Shown in pieces: positions 25,940-34,391 of a stretch of 64,000 bases of DNA. The notes beneath the pieces are model-generated. The model saw nothing but the letters and a program-made list of their open reading frames with translations. It had not been told where the DNA came from and ran no database searches. The stretch's first letter is position 1. The number at the start of each line of letters is the position of its first letter. Both the position numbers and the translations under genes were made by a program. The stretch is from CAWEQO01 sp963811225 (GTDB taxonomy: Bacteria > Chloroflexota > Anaerolineae > Anaerolineales > Anaerolineaceae), in NCBI GenBank assembly GCA_963811225.1, contig CAWEQO010000005.1, positions 124,001 through 188,000 on the forward strand. Reading direction: 5' to 3'.

Positions 25940-26823
25940 GTTTTCACCGGCCACTGCCAGCAAGACAGCTGCCATTGATCGCCGCGCACGGCAAGGTTGG
26001 CGACGTAGCCGGTGCCGGGCTTGAGCTCGCACAGGGTCCACTCGCAAGCGCCTTCGATTTCTTTGGAGGCTTGCAGCAGCCGGGTGGGCGCATCGCCGGC
26101 TAAGGAGACCTCGAACTGGTCGAGCGGGGTGGACAAACCCGTTCCGCGGCCCTTGATGAAGGCCTCCTTACGGGTCCAGATGTTGTAAAAAGCCTCGACT
26201 TGCTCCTCCAATGGGAGATTGAGCAAGCGATCGATCTCGCCGGGGGAGAAGAACTGGCGAGAGATGTGGGTGTAGTCGATATCGGGGCGAACTTTTTCGA
26301 TGTCCACGCCAACCTCGCGCCCGTATGAGACGGCGACGAGGCCGAGATCGTGGGAGTGGGAGACGTTGAAGTGCAAGTTTTCAGGGATGGAGGGGAATCC
26401 CAGCAAGGGTTTGCCGTAGTCGTTGTAGCGGAGCTGGATCTGTTCGGGCTGCAGACCGGTGTAGCGGGCCAGGATCATGCGGGTCTGGGCCCGGGATGCG
26501 ATAAAGCTGGCGCGGTGCCTGGCGAACAGGTAGCGTTCGGCGCGCTGGTGCTCTTCATTGGAGAGCAGTGAGGCGAAATAATTGATATCGGCATCGGGCA
26601 GATCGAGCAGGATTTGGTAGACGTGCACGTAGCTCAAATCCCGCTCGGTGGTTTCCTGCGGAAGGCGCCAGATGGATGTCGAAGGTAAAACAGGCCCGCT
26701 CAACATATAAAGGACTTCCCCTTGCTTGGAGGAGTTTGCGAATGCATGTACTCCATTTTCATCAACTTTAGCATAGATTCGAAAATGGGGGTAGTCAAAT
26801 GTTATGTAGAGGTCATTTTCCAA
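25933..26823 (-). CDS. Sfp-type 4'-phosphopantetheinyl transferase
   Basis: The enzyme moves phosphopantetheine from CoA to a serine of acyl- or peptidyl-carrier proteins. Core motifs are present: RYNDYGKPLL, HFNVSHSHDLGLVAVS, the Mg-binding GVDIEKVRP, and WTRKEAFIKGRGTGL. With ATG 26823 the product is 296 residues, longer than usual. ATG 26706 would give 257, nearer the family norm. The extra N-terminal 39 residues read like protein, so I keep the longer form. No PKS or NRPS gene is in the window, so its carrier-protein partner is elsewhere. Confidence 0.9.
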   Translation of the reverse strand: MENDLYITFDYPHFRIYAKVDENGVHAFANSSKQGEVLYMLSGPVLPSTSIWRLPQETTERDLSYVHVYQILLDLPDADINYFASLLSNEEHQRAERYLFARHRASFIASRAQTRMILARYTGLQPEQIQLRYNDYGKPLLGFPSIPENLHFNVSHSHDLGLVAVSYGREVGVDIEKVRPDIDYTHISRQFFSPGEIDRLLNLPLEEQVEAFYNIWTRKEAFIKGRGTGLSTPLDQFEVSLAGDAPTRLLQASKEIEGACEWTLCELKPGTGYVANLAVRGDQWQLSCWQWPVKTR

Positions 26824-26842
26824 TCAAAGCTCTGGCTGCAAT

Positions 26843-26906
26843 GTCATCCTGGGCGGAGGGACGCTCCGGGCGCCCTAGCAAACGAGTTCCCTCCGCCCAG
26901 GATGAC
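26843..26906. terminator. Perfect 19-bp-arm hairpin between epimerase and Sfp-type genes
   Basis: GTCATCCTGGGCGGAGGGA (26843-26861) is exactly complementary to 26888-26906, around a 26-bp loop. It follows the minus-strand dehydrogenase gene ending at 26928 and precedes the Sfp-type start. It is likely a terminator for the former. Confidence 0.65.
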
Positions 26907-26927
26907 TTCCAAAATTACGCGACGCGC

Positions 26928-27920
26928 TTAGGCTGGGAGAGCCCGATTTTGGGCTGCGATGAGGCGCTCGAAAAGGGCGTCGGCCTGGGGATCGATGGTT
27001 TTGCGGGCGGGGTCTTCGTCATACCAGTCGAGGATTTCACGAGCGCCGACTCCGAAGGGCGTGGTGGCGGCGAAGCCGGGTGAGAGGCGCTTGATCTTGG
27101 AATTGTCGAAGACCTTGCTGACGGCCTTGTCGCCCAGCAGGCGATCGCCCCAGGACGGCTCGTGGGCGTTGATCGTGGCGCTGGGGATGTAAATGGGGTC
27201 CAGATTGGCTCCGGCGGCGTCCGCCAGGATCTGGTAGATCTGGTTCCAGGTTAACCATTCATCCGAGGTGATGTGAACGGCTTCCCCGATGGCGCGGGTA
27301 TTGCCGAGCAAGCCGACAAAGCCTTTGGCGAAGTCGGTGTTGTGGGTCAAGGTCCAGAGCGACGTGCCGTCGCCGGGGATGATGACCGGCTTGCCTTTCA
27401 ACATGCGGTCGATGGCCGTGTAGCGGTACTGCACCGGCAGCATGCTGTGGTCGTAGGTGTGCGAGGGGCGCACGACGGTGATTGGGAAGCGCTCGTCCTG
27501 GTAGACCTTCTTCAGCAGGTCTTCGCAAGCGATCTTCGCCTGGGCATAATCCCAATAGGGGTTGTAGAGCAGGGTCGATTCGGTGATCGGTAGGGCGGGC
27601 GGGGCGACGTGATAGGCGGCCGCGGAGCTGATGAAGATGTACTGTGAGGTGCGGCCGCGGAAAAGGTCGACGTCGGCCTGGACGTGCTCGGGGGTGTAGG
27701 CGACCCAGTCGACGACGACATCGAAGGACTGCCCACCGAGCGCGGCTTCGGCAGACTGGCGGTCGCGGATGTCGCCATGCAGAACGTGGGCCTCCTGCGG
27801 GATGGGTCGCTGCGTTTGGCCGCGGTTGAGCAGATACAGGTCGAAGCCAAGCTCGACCGCTAACCGGCTGCATGCCGAGCTGATGATACCGGTGCCGCCG
27901 ATAAATAAGACTTTGAACAT
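26928..27920 (-). CDS. NAD-dependent epimerase/dehydratase (extended SDR)
   Basis: The 330-residue protein begins FKVLFIGGTGIISSACSRLA, a variant of the Rossmann GxxGxxG motif, with ATG 27920 and a strong AAGGAGG upstream. It continues HGDIRDRQSAEAAL, VDWVAYTPEH, FISSAAAYHV, and a catalytic YxxxK as YAQAKIACE. The C-terminal half (PGDGTSLWTLTHNTDFAKG; INAHEPSWGDRLLGDKAVSKVFDNSKI) resembles the NAD-epimerase group related to UDP-sugar or isoflavone-reductase-like enzymes. Substrate is unknown. The gene stands alone, downstream of the repeat cluster that fills 28.0-28.7 kb. Confidence 0.85.
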   Translation of the reverse strand: MFKVLFIGGTGIISSACSRLAVELGFDLYLLNRGQTQRPIPQEAHVLHGDIRDRQSAEAALGGQSFDVVVDWVAYTPEHVQADVDLFRGRTSQYIFISSAAAYHVAPPALPITESTLLYNPYWDYAQAKIACEDLLKKVYQDERFPITVVRPSHTYDHSMLPVQYRYTAIDRMLKGKPVIIPGDGTSLWTLTHNTDFAKGFVGLLGNTRAIGEAVHITSDEWLTWNQIYQILADAAGANLDPIYIPSATINAHEPSWGDRLLGDKAVSKVFDNSKIKRLSPGFAATTPFGVGAREILDWYDEDPARKTIDPQADALFERLIAAQNRALPA

Positions 27921-28060
27921 GATTTCCTCCTTGGAGCGCGGTTGGGTGCTGCCGAGGGCAGGCATCGACAACCGCAAGCTGCTGTCAATATAGCGAAAAA
28001 GGAGGAAGATGTCAATCCGAAGCGTGCCTCCGGCGGGAATGTGCAAGGCCATGGGGTTGT

Positions 28061-28709
28061 ACCGGTAGGGGCACGGCGGGAATGCGGATTGAACCGGTAG
28101 GGGCACGGCGGGTAACGCAAGACTCCAATATTGAGCCAATACGAAGCCGTGCCCCTCCCACAATCCACCCGAATCATTTCCATGAAAAACATCCATGACA
28201 TCTTTCCCTTCGGCTAAAATGTGTGATTACCACCAGGGCACGGCGGAAATGCGGATTGAACCGGTAGGGGCACGGCGGGTAACGCAAAACTCCAATATTG
28301 AGCCAATACGAAGCCGTGCCCCTCCCACAACCCACCCGAATCATTTCCATGAAAAACATCCATGACATCTTTCCCTTCGGCCAAAATGTGTGATTACCAC
28401 CGGGGCACGGCTTCGGATTGGTTCAATTATGTTGTCTTGCGTTACTCGCCGTGCCCCTACCGGAGGATGGTTAAATTGTGTGGTCTTGCGTTACTCGCCG
28501 TCCGGGGCACGGCTTCGGATTGGTTCAATTATGTTGTCTTGTGTTACTCGCCGTCCGGGGCACGGCTTCGGATTGGTTCAATTATGTTGTCTTGCGCTAC
28601 TCGCCGTCCGGGGCACGGCTTCGGATTGGTTCAATTATGTTGTCTTGCGCTACTCGCCGTGCCCCTACAGATGATTGGTTAAATTGTGTGGTCTTGCGTT
28701 ACTCGCCGT
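28061..28709. repeat. Cluster of a 56-bp palindrome-ended repeat in both orientations
   Basis: The unit is 56 bp and has terminal 10-bp inverted repeats (GGGGCACGGC ... GCCGTGCCCC). Full copies lie at 28100-28155 and 28267-28322 in one orientation, within a 167-bp direct duplication (28081-28247 and 28248-28414). They also lie at 28402-28457 and 28610-28665 in the other orientation, with two copies fused at a 53-bp period (28502-28607) and related 49-bp pieces between and after. Reading frames across it are repeat translations, not genes. The whole 873-bp gap (27921-28793) is otherwise empty apart from the ribosome site of the next gene. Confidence 0.9.
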
Positions 28710-28793
28710 GCCCGTACGGGGAGAACAAACTTTGGAGGTCAGGGCATAGAGAGTACAATAAGGGAAATTACATCGACAGGAGGGAAACGGACA

Positions 28794-29420
28794 TTGGTTT
28801 TAAAGGCAATCATTTTTGATTTTGGCGGGGTGCTGTACAAGCTGCCGGACCGCTCGCGGATGCGGCGCTGGCAGAAATTGCTCAATCTGAAGGATGAGGA
28901 AGCGCTGACGGCGCTGATCGCACAGCCGAACGAGTTGGCGCTGATGATGGATGTGCTGACCGGGCGGGTGCCGGAGGAGGAGATGTGGGCGGGGCTGGCG
29001 AAGCGCTTTCATATCCGCCCAGAGTTGATGAACCGTATCCGGCGGGCGTCGATGTCCAAGAGGCAGCTCAACCGGGAACTGGCGGACTATCTGTCCAGCC
29101 TGCGTGGGCGCTTCACCACGGTCATCCTTAGCAATGCCGGGACGGCGTCGCGTGCGATGTTCTCGGACGTGTATGGACTGGATAAGATCTCAGATTTGAT
29201 GGTGATTTCGGCCGAGGAGGGGGTGGCCAAGCCGGACGAGAAGATCTACCAGATCACGTTGGACCGGCTGGGGATCGAGCCGCAAGAGGCGCTGTTCTTG
29301 GACGATATGATCGAGAACGTGGAGAGCGCCCGGTCGCTGGGGATGCATGCGGTGCATTTTGAGAACAACGAGCAAGCGAAGGAAGAGGTGGGACGGTTGA
29401 TTGAAGAGCTGGGGCAATAA
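28794..29420 (+). CDS. HAD-IA family phosphatase
   Basis: The 208-residue protein begins at TTG 28794 with CAGGAGGG upstream. Motif I is FDFGGVLY, with the nucleophile Asp in IIFDFGG. It then shows a short alpha-helical cap, motif II in VILSNAGTAS, the motif III lysine in VAKPDEKIY, and motif IV ALFLDDMIENVESA. YihX-like members dephosphorylate glucose-1-phosphate or related sugar phosphates; the substrate here is open. The frame continues upstream into the repeat cluster, but those codons are repeat sequence. The next gene is convergent after 16 bp. Confidence 0.85.
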   Translation: MVLKAIIFDFGGVLYKLPDRSRMRRWQKLLNLKDEEALTALIAQPNELALMMDVLTGRVPEEEMWAGLAKRFHIRPELMNRIRRASMSKRQLNRELADYLSSLRGRFTTVILSNAGTASRAMFSDVYGLDKISDLMVISAEEGVAKPDEKIYQITLDRLGIEPQEALFLDDMIENVESARSLGMHAVHFENNEQAKEEVGRLIEELGQ

Positions 29421-29436
29421 AGCAGACCCCTCTTCG

Positions 29437-30255
29437 TTAGCGCCCTTGCAGCTGCACGCCCAGATCCCCGACCACTCTTTTACGAATTTTCCGATCATCG
29501 AGGCTGACGATTTGACCGGTCAGATCGGGGGCATGACCGGAGGCGAGCCAGTAAATCACCTGGGCCGGTTCCTCAGGCGAGCGCAGCACGCCGGATTCTT
29601 GATACTTGCGGAAGCGATCCACGGCGGGGAATTCAGCGGGGGTGGTGGCGCGCAGCGAGACCTGCATCTCGGTGTCGACCACGCCGGGCGAGAGGATGTA
29701 GACCTGCAGGGGGATATCCTGCTCGGCCAGCTCGGCGACCAGGTTGCGGGCGAAATGGTTCATCCCGGCCTTGGCTGCGGCGTAAGCGCCCGCGCCGAGG
29801 AAGGGGCGATCGGCGGCGCCGCTGGAGACCAGGATGATGATCCCCCGGCGGCGAGCGACCATCTGGGGCAGGAAGGCGCGCAGAGTGAAATAAGCGCCGG
29901 TAAGGTTGACGGTAATGTTCCCGGCCCATTCTTCAGGTGGAGTCTCCCAGGTCATGCCGAGGGGTTGAACGGTCCCGGCATTGACCACCAGGATGTCGGC
30001 CGGCCCGAAGCGGCTCTCAGTCTCCTGGGCGAGGTGTTGGGTCTGCTGCCACTCGGACACGTCGACAGGGACAGCAGCGGCCTGCCCGCCCTGCTCTTGA
30101 ATGATGTGCGCGGTCTCCTCGATTTCGTTTGTGGAGCGGGCTGCGACGACGACCGCGGCGCCTTTCTGCGCCAGCAAGATGGCGGCGGCCCGGCCGATAC
30201 CGCGCCCGCCGCCGGTGATCACGGCTGTATGATTGTGCAGCTTTTGTTGTACCAT
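29437..30255 (-). CDS. Short-chain dehydrogenase/reductase
   Basis: The 272-residue classical SDR has the cofactor motif TGGGRGIGRA (about 14-23), NAG in VVNAGTVQPLG, the catalytic Ser in LVSSGAADR, and the YxxxK pair in GAYAAAKAGMNHF. An arginine after the second strand (AARSTNEIEE) suggests NADP preference. The substrate is unknown. ATG is preceded by GGAGGG. It is divergent from the F420/FMN-type gene at 30323; both promoters share the AT-rich stretch around 30280-30300 containing ATTATAAT. Confidence 0.88.
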   Translation of the reverse strand: MVQQKLHNHTAVITGGGRGIGRAAAILLAQKGAAVVVAARSTNEIEETAHIIQEQGGQAAAVPVDVSEWQQTQHLAQETESRFGPADILVVNAGTVQPLGMTWETPPEEWAGNITVNLTGAYFTLRAFLPQMVARRRGIIILVSSGAADRPFLGAGAYAAAKAGMNHFARNLVAELAEQDIPLQVYILSPGVVDTEMQVSLRATTPAEFPAVDRFRKYQESGVLRSPEEPAQVIYWLASGHAPDLTGQIVSLDDRKIRKRVVGDLGVQLQGR

Positions 30256-30322
30256 CGATTTCCCTCCTTCAATGGTATGATTATAATGGATCCAAAAAAA
30301 TCAATAAGGGAGGATGGAGTTC

Positions 30323-30718
30323 ATGGCTGAAAACAGCATTCCTGATAAGTATTTAGACTTATTCCGCAAAAAGGCGTTCGCCCATTTTGCGACGATCATG
30401 CCGGACGGCAGTCCACAAGTGACGCCGGTATGGGTGGAGTATGACGGTGAGTATGTGCTGGTCAACACGGCCAAGGGTCGCCAGAAAGACCGCAACGTGG
30501 AGCGCGACCCGCGGGTGGCGATTGAGATCCAAGATCCGGACAATGCCTACCGGTTCGTGCAGATCCGCGGCCAGGTCGTGGAGATCACGGAAGAGGGGGC
30601 GGATGATTTAATCGACCAGCTCTCCGAAAAGTATACGGGGAACCCGGTCTATCAGAACCGGCGACCTGATGAGACTCGTATTACGATGAAAATCAAGCCG
30701 GAGCACGTTAGCTCGTAA
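30323..30718 (+). CDS. PPOX-class split-barrel protein, F420-dependent type
   Basis: The 131-residue split beta-barrel protein shows FAHFATIMPDGSPQVTPVWVEYDGEYVLVNTAKGRQKDRNVERDPR. This is the signature of the Rv1155-like / PPOX class F420-dependent reductase group. KGRQKDRN contacts the cofactor phosphate in that group. Start is ATG 30323: GGGAGG lies 8 bp upstream, whereas ATG 30314 abuts it. An F420 or flavin cofactor and reduction of a small molecule are expected from the family, not shown here. It is convergent with the next gene, with a 24-bp-arm hairpin between. Confidence 0.85.
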   Translation: MAENSIPDKYLDLFRKKAFAHFATIMPDGSPQVTPVWVEYDGEYVLVNTAKGRQKDRNVERDPRVAIEIQDPDNAYRFVQIRGQVVEITEEGADDLIDQLSEKYTGNPVYQNRRPDETRITMKIKPEHVSS

Positions 30719-30725
30719 TGGGTTT

Positions 30726-30783
30726 GTTTCCAAATCAAAGCGAGTGCGCTGCAACTGCGGCGCACTCGCTTTGATTTGGAAAC
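30726..30783. terminator. Bidirectional hairpin with perfect 24-bp arms
   Basis: GTTTCCAAATCAAAGCGAGT plus four more bases (30726-30749) is exactly complementary to 30760-30783, around a 10-base loop. It lies 7 bp after the stop of the split-barrel gene and 4 bp before the TAA of the convergent gene (30788-30790). Confidence 0.85.
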
Positions 30784-30787
30784 GGAT

Positions 30788-31796
30788 TTATACCAGATTC
30801 TCCGGCGGAATGACCGGGGAATAGGGCATGAGGAAGAAACCGCGGAGGTCGCGGATTTGCTGAGCGCCTTTCCACTGCGTGCATTTCAGCCCATAGGTGT
30901 TCTTGCGGCGGCCGGAGCGCGTGGTCGTGGTATGGACGGCGACCCGCTCGGCGCGGATGGTGATGTCGTCGTGTTTGGAGTAATTGGGATCGTAGATGCG
31001 GATCTCGAAGGTCTTGCTGGTGGGGAAGGCGTAGTCAAAGGCCAGCACCTGGTGGTTGTCCCACAGCTTGAAGCCGTTGCGCCAATCGACGTAGACGATG
31101 CCCAGCACCGAGAAGTGGCCCGTTTCCAGGCGGTCGCGCAGCTTGACAAACTCGTCGAGGGTGCGGCGCTGGACGCCGTTCAAGCCCTCGTCGGGCGTGA
31201 TCATCCAATCGGCAAATTTGAGGACCGATTCGCCCAGCAGGCCGAACGAGTCCATCTGGCGCTTGAACAGGTGGCGCTGAAGGCCGTCGCCGACACTGGG
31301 GACGATGGTGGTTTGGGGGATGCGGCGTCCAGATAGGAGATAGTCGTAGACCGTGGAGGACATGCCGCCGCACAGGCCGTAAATGCCGGAGACGCCGCTG
31401 AGTCCGGGCAGCGCCGGCAGGGTGAAGGGCAGTGGGTAGCCGACGAAGCGGTTGTCGAACTGGAAAGCGTGGACCGAGGGGGTAAATTTGACCGGCGAAC
31501 GCTCGGGCAAGCGGCATTCGGCGCCGGCCAGAACAAAGGGGGAGTTCGAACTGTCTTTGCTTGCCGGACAGGTCGTAGCAAAAGCGCAAGAAGATATCGG
31601 GATGCAGTCCGCTTGCAATGGCCTGCGGCAGCTCATAACTGACGGAGAAGGCGCCGGTGCTGTCGGAGAGGCCGGGCTGGAGCGTGTAGTCGACATCCGG
31701 AGCGCCATTTTCGCCCGGGTCCACCACGCGCACTTCCACCGATCCGGCCGGAAGCCGGTTGTGATACAGGACTCTGCCAGAGTAGGTGTTTCCCAT
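30788..31796 (-). CDS. Uncharacterised protein with Ig-like N-terminus and CGGM motif, frameshifted near 31540
   Basis: From ATG 31796 (GGGAGG upstream) the first ~85 residues resemble a transthyretin/CNA-B-type beta domain (RVLYHNRLPAGSVEVRVVD; SDSTGAFSVSYELP). After SGKQRQFEL the frame shifts at a CCCCC run (31535-31544), and the true continuation is in the frame that ends at 30788. That part contains GLSGVSGIYGLCGGMSSTVYDY, then SVGDGLQRHLFKRQMD and a beta-rich end. The GLCGGM motif with its cysteine is reminiscent of cysteine-peptidase-like proteins, but I cannot assign a family. It lies 23 bp downstream of the MBL gene, which is also frameshifted, so the two probably act together. Confidence 0.6.
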
Positions 31797-31819
31797 CTTG
31801 ACCTCCCAGATACAGCCGA

Positions 31820-32918
31820 TCAAACTCGGATAGAATTTCTGCTTTCGTTAAAAATGGACAGGGTATAGTCGTAGGCGCTGCGCGGCCGGGCTTGCAATAG
31901 TTCAATAGTGGAGGGGGTCTGGTTGGTGACGACGATGCGGAAGTGCTCGCCGCGCCGGTGAGCGGCGTCGACGATCCACAGCAGGGTGTCGAGATCCGGG
32001 TTGTCATCGCGGCCGTTGGCGGAGATCACGTAGGTATCGGCGGTGACACAGTCCAGGAAGCTCGGGGGTGACGTTGCGGGCGCTGCCGTGATGGGGCATC
32101 TTCAGCACGCTGACATGCAGCTTACCGTCCACAAGCTGGCCGGCCTGCTCCAAACCCTCCAGGAGATCGTCGCCGCGACCATCGCCGGTCATCAGGATGC
32201 TGCGGGTGCGCGGGGCGGTCAACAGGAACATCAGACTGCTCAAGTTAGGTACGCTGGTATCGGCGGCCAGGGCTTCCATGACCAGACTGGGGGCGGCCCT
32301 CTCCTGCTTGTCGAGCCAGTCTTGCCAGTCCTTTTGCAGGCGATCCAGGTTCTTCTTGGTGGGACCGACCACATAGAGGGACATGTTTTCCATGCTGATC
32401 GGTTGAGGAGCAGTATCCATGGTGATGGGGCCGGTGTCGAAGCCGTCATCGATGGGGATGCCGAGGGCGCGGGCGGCGATGCGCAGCTGGTTGCCCTGGC
32501 TGATGCTGCCGGCAAAGGTGGCGGTGTTGCTCATCTGAAAGCCGCGCGCCCCGGCATGGCTGAGAATGCTCCGGATGCGGTTTTCGGAACCGGCGGCGGG
32601 AGCGATGGTTTTGTCGAAGCCGTTCTCCCACAGGCCTCCGACCTCGATTACGGGGGGAAGGCCGCTGCCGTGCGAAAAGCGCAGTTCGCTGAACAAATCG
32701 AGGAGCCCGGTGATGTGGTCGCTGTCGACGTGGGAGAGGACGGCCAGGTCCAGGACACCGCCGGCAGCGCCAATCTCCTGCAGCTCCAGCTTGAGATGAC
32801 TGGCATAGGTGTCGGGTGGCCCGCCGTCCACGAGCATGTAATGCGGGTGGCTGGGCGTGCCATATTCGACGATGAAGGTGTCGCCAAACTCGGCCTGGAT
32901 AACGCGCAAGTACAGCAC
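31820..32918 (-). CDS. ComEC-like metallo-beta-lactamase-fold protein, frameshifted near 32061
   Basis: Start is GTG 32918 with GGAGG 6 bp upstream. The MBL fold is shown by FGDTFIVEYG, MLVDGG, the metal motif SHVDSDHITG (HxDxDH), ILMTGDGRGDD and MPHHGSARN. This is the stand-alone version of the hydrolase domain seen in ComEC/Rec2, a nuclease-like or phosphodiesterase-like fold. After VTPE the frame breaks. The expected end (FLDCVTADTYVISANG..., finishing at 31820) is in the neighbouring frame. It has its own good promoter at 32965-32993 and is followed by the CGGM-motif gene. No signal peptide is seen. Confidence 0.72.
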
Positions 32919-32964
32919 TAGACGCCTCCTGGATTGCTGTCTGCCTGTTTCTACCAATGTTTAT

Positions 32965-33026
32965 ATTATAAGTCGGAAAATAGGGGAGAACAATGGGGAA
33001 AACGATTGCAAGATCGCATGCAATCG
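32965..33026 (-). promoter_or_regulatory. Promoter of the MBL gene and nearby 8-bp-arm palindrome
   Basis: On the minus strand TTGTTC (32993-32988) and TATAAT (32970-32965) are 17 bp apart. On the plus side, CGATTGCA (33003-33010) and TGCAATCG (33019-33026) form a perfect inverted repeat with an 8-bp gap. It is placed between this promoter and the divergent gene at 33124, whose only promoter-like signal is TACAAT at 33064-33069. Confidence 0.55.
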
Positions 33027-33123
33027 CGAAAGAGAGGGGCTGTTCTCTTTCTAAATTCTTGAGTACAATTGCCTCTAGGTACGATCGAATTGGCAGAAGA
33101 GGCAGAGCAAGATGGAGGGCAAA

Positions 33124-33507
33124 ATGACGGAACCTGAGACCAAAAAGTCTGAGATGGCGGACGAACTGCGTAATCTCGGCAAGAACCTGGAAGACTTCAT
33201 CAAGACCTTGTGGGAGAGCGAGGAGCGCAAGAAGGTCCAGAAGGATGTTGAGGACAGCGCCACCCAGGTGAGTGAGTCATTGAACCGGGCGGCCAAGGAA
33301 TTTTCGGGGAGCGATACTGGACAGCGCTTGAAGGCCGACGTGGAAGACATCCAGCGGCGCTTTGAGAGCGGCGAGCTGCAGGAGAAGGCTCAAAGCGAGA
33401 TGCTGAATGTGCTGAAGTGGATCAACACCGAGCTGGATAAAGTATCCACCCGTTATTCTTCCGCCAGCAAACCGGGAGAGGACGAGCCCGGGGAAACCCA
33501 AGAGTAG
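33124..33507 (+). CDS. Soluble helical protein of unknown function
   Basis: The 127-residue protein starts at ATG 33124 with GGAGGGC upstream. It is almost entirely charged and amphipathic helix: DELRNLGKNLEDFIKTLWE, KKVQKDVEDSATQVSESLNR, and a DVEDIQRRFESGEL segment, ending in a disordered acidic tail (GEDEPGETQE). This resembles apolipoprotein-like or coiled-coil stress proteins that occur next to YtxH-type genes, but no family can be named. It is followed after 11 bp by a C39-like lipoprotein gene, and the two are probably co-transcribed. Confidence 0.65.
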   Translation: MTEPETKKSEMADELRNLGKNLEDFIKTLWESEERKKVQKDVEDSATQVSESLNRAAKEFSGSDTGQRLKADVEDIQRRFESGELQEKAQSEMLNVLKWINTELDKVSTRYSSASKPGEDEPGETQE

Positions 33508-33518
33508 CGCCGGTCGTG

Positions 33519-34325
33519 ATGCGAATCACGGCGGTCATCTCTACAAAACTGGCTCCGCTGCTTGCGTTCTTGCTGTTAACGATCACAGCCTGTACGCCGG
33601 GGCAGCAGCGGAGCCAGGCGCCCGCAGTGACCAGCACAGCGACCCTCAACGCGCCCACTGCCACCGTCCGGTCGACGCCGACCGCTGCTTTCACACAAAC
33701 CGCGACGGCATCCCCCGCACCCAGCCCAAGCGCAGCGGTTGAGCCTACCGGCAGCCCAACACCCATCCCAGATGAGTTTTACATCGAGGACATCCGCGGG
33801 CACAGGCAGAGCTTCCCGCTGGGCTGCGAGGCCAGCCAGGCGGTCGATTGGGCGACATATTACGGCGTGTCGATCAACGAGTTCGAGTTTCAGTACCGGC
33901 TGCCGTCCTCCGATAATCCGGATATAGGCTTTGTGGGCAGCGTGGACGCGCCTTGGGGACAGGTGCCGCCGTATGGCTACGGGGTGCATGCCGGGCCGGT
34001 GGCCGACCTGTTGACCGAGTACGGCCTGCCGGCGCGGGGCGTGAAAGGCGCTGCGCTGGACGAGGTCAAGGCGTCGGTGGCGGCAGGCAACCCGGTGATC
34101 GCCTGGGTGATCGGCAACGTAGTGGGCGGGGTACCGTTCGAGTACACCGACAAGCAGGGCAACAAGGTGATCGTGGCGGCGTACGAGCATGTGGTGATGG
34201 TGATCGGCTATCGGGAGGGCACGATCCGCTACATGACGAATGGGAGGATGTTCGAGTTGCCGGAGGATAATTTCCTGAATTCGTGGGGGGTGTTGGGGAA
34301 TATGGCGTTGTTTCGGGACGAATAG
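33519..34325 (+). CDS. Lipoprotein with C39-like papain-fold peptidase domain
   Basis: A signal peptide ends in the lipobox ITAC, with the lipidated cysteine about 25 residues in. A long threonine/proline/alanine-rich linker (residues about 28-85) spaces it from the membrane. The folded part starts FYIEDIRGHRQSFPLGCEASQAVDWATYYG, with the nucleophile-position cysteine in LGCEAS. It continues with GNPVIAWVIG and EHVVMVIGYREG, the catalytic His region of peptidase C39_2-type domains. It thus looks like a surface-anchored cysteine peptidase or transpeptidase. It is convergent with the HAD gene, and a 28-bp-arm palindrome covers both ends. Confidence 0.78.
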   Translation: MRITAVISTKLAPLLAFLLLTITACTPGQQRSQAPAVTSTATLNAPTATVRSTPTAAFTQTATASPAPSPSAAVEPTGSPTPIPDEFYIEDIRGHRQSFPLGCEASQAVDWATYYGVSINEFEFQYRLPSSDNPDIGFVGSVDAPWGQVPPYGYGVHAGPVADLLTEYGLPARGVKGAALDEVKASVAAGNPVIAWVIGNVVGGVPFEYTDKQGNKVIVAAYEHVVMVIGYREGTIRYMTNGRMFELPEDNFLNSWGVLGNMALFRDE

Positions 34326-34391
34326 AGAGAAGAGAACATAGAGAAGTCAAGGCGCGTTGATTCCTCTATGTTCTCTTCTCTCTATTCGTCC
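34316..34391. terminator. 28-bp-arm palindrome including both convergent stop codons
   Basis: Bases 34316-34343 are exactly complementary to 34364-34391, around a 20-base loop. The arms contain the last two codons (Asp-Glu) and the TAG of the C39-like gene and, in mirror image, Asp-Glu and the TAG of the HAD gene. The two unrelated proteins therefore end identically because their 3' ends are inverted copies. Confidence 0.9.

Noticed and set aside
28400..28665. Possible CRISPR-like repeat array
   Set aside because: The units are contiguous or joined by related pieces, not by unique spacers, are palindromic at the ends, and no cas gene is nearby.
28362..28819. Overlapping reading frames rich in repeated ...IGSIMLSC... 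peptides
   Set aside because: They are translations of the 56-bp repeat cluster with no ribosome site and identical text in more than one frame.
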